Positions 23,412-23,677 of a stretch of DNA of 23,677 nt are shown here, piece after piece (the first letter of the stretch is position 1; every line of letters begins with the position of its first letter). A model generated the notes under the pieces. It made no database searches, was not told the origin of the DNA, and saw nothing but the letters and a program-made list of their open reading frames with translations. The DNA comes from JASSUD01 sp031963005 (GTDB taxonomy: Bacteria > Pseudomonadota > Gammaproteobacteria > Burkholderiales > Burkholderiaceae). The position numbers and the translations under genes were made by a program. The stretch covers positions 1 through 23,677 of the forward strand of contig JASSUL010000019.1 of NCBI GenBank assembly GCA_031963005.1, read 5' to 3'.

Positions 23412-23603
23412 GTGATGTTCGGATTATGCGCGTGTTTTATCGCATGTTTGCGCTTTATCTCCGTAGGGTATGAGCGCGATGCCGCTAAAACGCAGGTGCC
23501 GTGGGAAAAGCGTCAAAGGCACTGGCATATGCTGGAGAAATATTTGGCATTGTTTTGGTTTGGGGAGATGCTCAAAGGGAAGCGTAATGACCTGATTCAT
23601 TAA
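23412..23603 (+). pseudogene. C-terminal copy of the two-helix membrane protein
   Basis: From GTG 23412 the frame reads MMFGLCACFIACLRFISVGY, then ERDAAKTQVPWEKRQRHWHM, then LEKYLALFWFGEMLKGKRND. It aligns with residues after the second membrane helix of the protein at 4861-5295 (ACFIACLCFIRVWSERNAVQ, LEKYLTLFWWGEM). The N-terminal part and first helix are missing; upstream DNA is the phage fragment. It keeps Trp (TGG) where the other copy has TGA. The two copies are about 18 kb apart in the same orientation. Confidence 0.65.
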
Positions 23604-23635
23604 ACAACCACCCTCTTTTTTAGACAGTGGTTTTT
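23604..23635 (+). terminator. Possible terminator
   Basis: AACCAC and GTGGTT pair over 6 bp around a 15-base loop and are followed by TTTA, directly after the stop of the membrane-protein copy. It is weak but well placed. Confidence 0.4.
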
Positions 23636-23677
23636 AGTATGGAGCTCTTTTTTGAAAGACCATCGCACTTCCGAGTT

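Noticed and set aside
1..23677. tRNA or rRNA genes, which might mark an integration site
   Set aside because: No cloverleaf with a conserved T-loop or rRNA-like stretch was noticed on either strand.

Overview
The window looks like accessory DNA (a plasmid or a degraded genomic island) from an obligately intracellular, host-associated gammaproteobacterium. A Legionellales/Coxiellaceae relative such as Rickettsiella or Diplorickettsia is my best guess, made from content alone and not from a marker gene. The reasons are AT-rich DNA, large eukaryote-like repeat proteins (WD40, ankyrin, leucine-rich, pentapeptide), F-box-like domains, an F-type conjugation remnant (TraV), and many broken genes among fragments of insertion sequences and phage genes.

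Layout. 1-700: end of a coiled-coil gene, its terminator, and a small repeated gene with stops, ending in an IS5 scrap. 690-3802: a large pentapeptide + WD40 protein, with decayed coding sequence upstream. 3877-5295: TraV remnant, a short gene cut by an IS3-family remnant, the second copy of the small repeated gene, and a membrane protein. 5595-6855: a decayed gene and a coiled-coil membrane protein. 7060-9680: degraded copy of a gene/terminator/phage-capsid module, truncated IS5, a gene with two amber stops between inverted IS5 ends, and an IS21 scrap. 9681-11469: two more WD40 family members, one with an N-terminal F-box. 11758-12901: a strong hairpin, a MITE-like element and a coiled-coil protein on the minus strand. 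13233-16874: a 1213-residue F-box-like + ankyrin protein with a perfect internal 570-bp duplication. 17127-18132: an IS3 end and a gene with three in-frame stops. 18346-20616: a gene preceded by a perfect inverted repeat, a terminator, a capsid fragment fused to a tail-protein fragment. 20657-22149 (minus): an F-box + leucine-rich-repeat gene broken by three frameshifts. 22186-23635: gene and phage fragments and a second copy of the membrane-protein C-terminus.

The main theme is that three classical architectures of eukaryotic F-box ubiquitin-ligase adaptors (F-box + WD40, F-box + ankyrin, F-box + LRR) lie within about 13 kb, all probably host-directed effectors. The large WD40 protein has nearly identical blades that vary mainly at a few positions, as in recognition propellers that diversify by repeat shuffling. 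Conjugation and phage genes are too broken to work; they more likely record how the cargo was acquired. No rRNA, tRNA or CRISPR array was seen.
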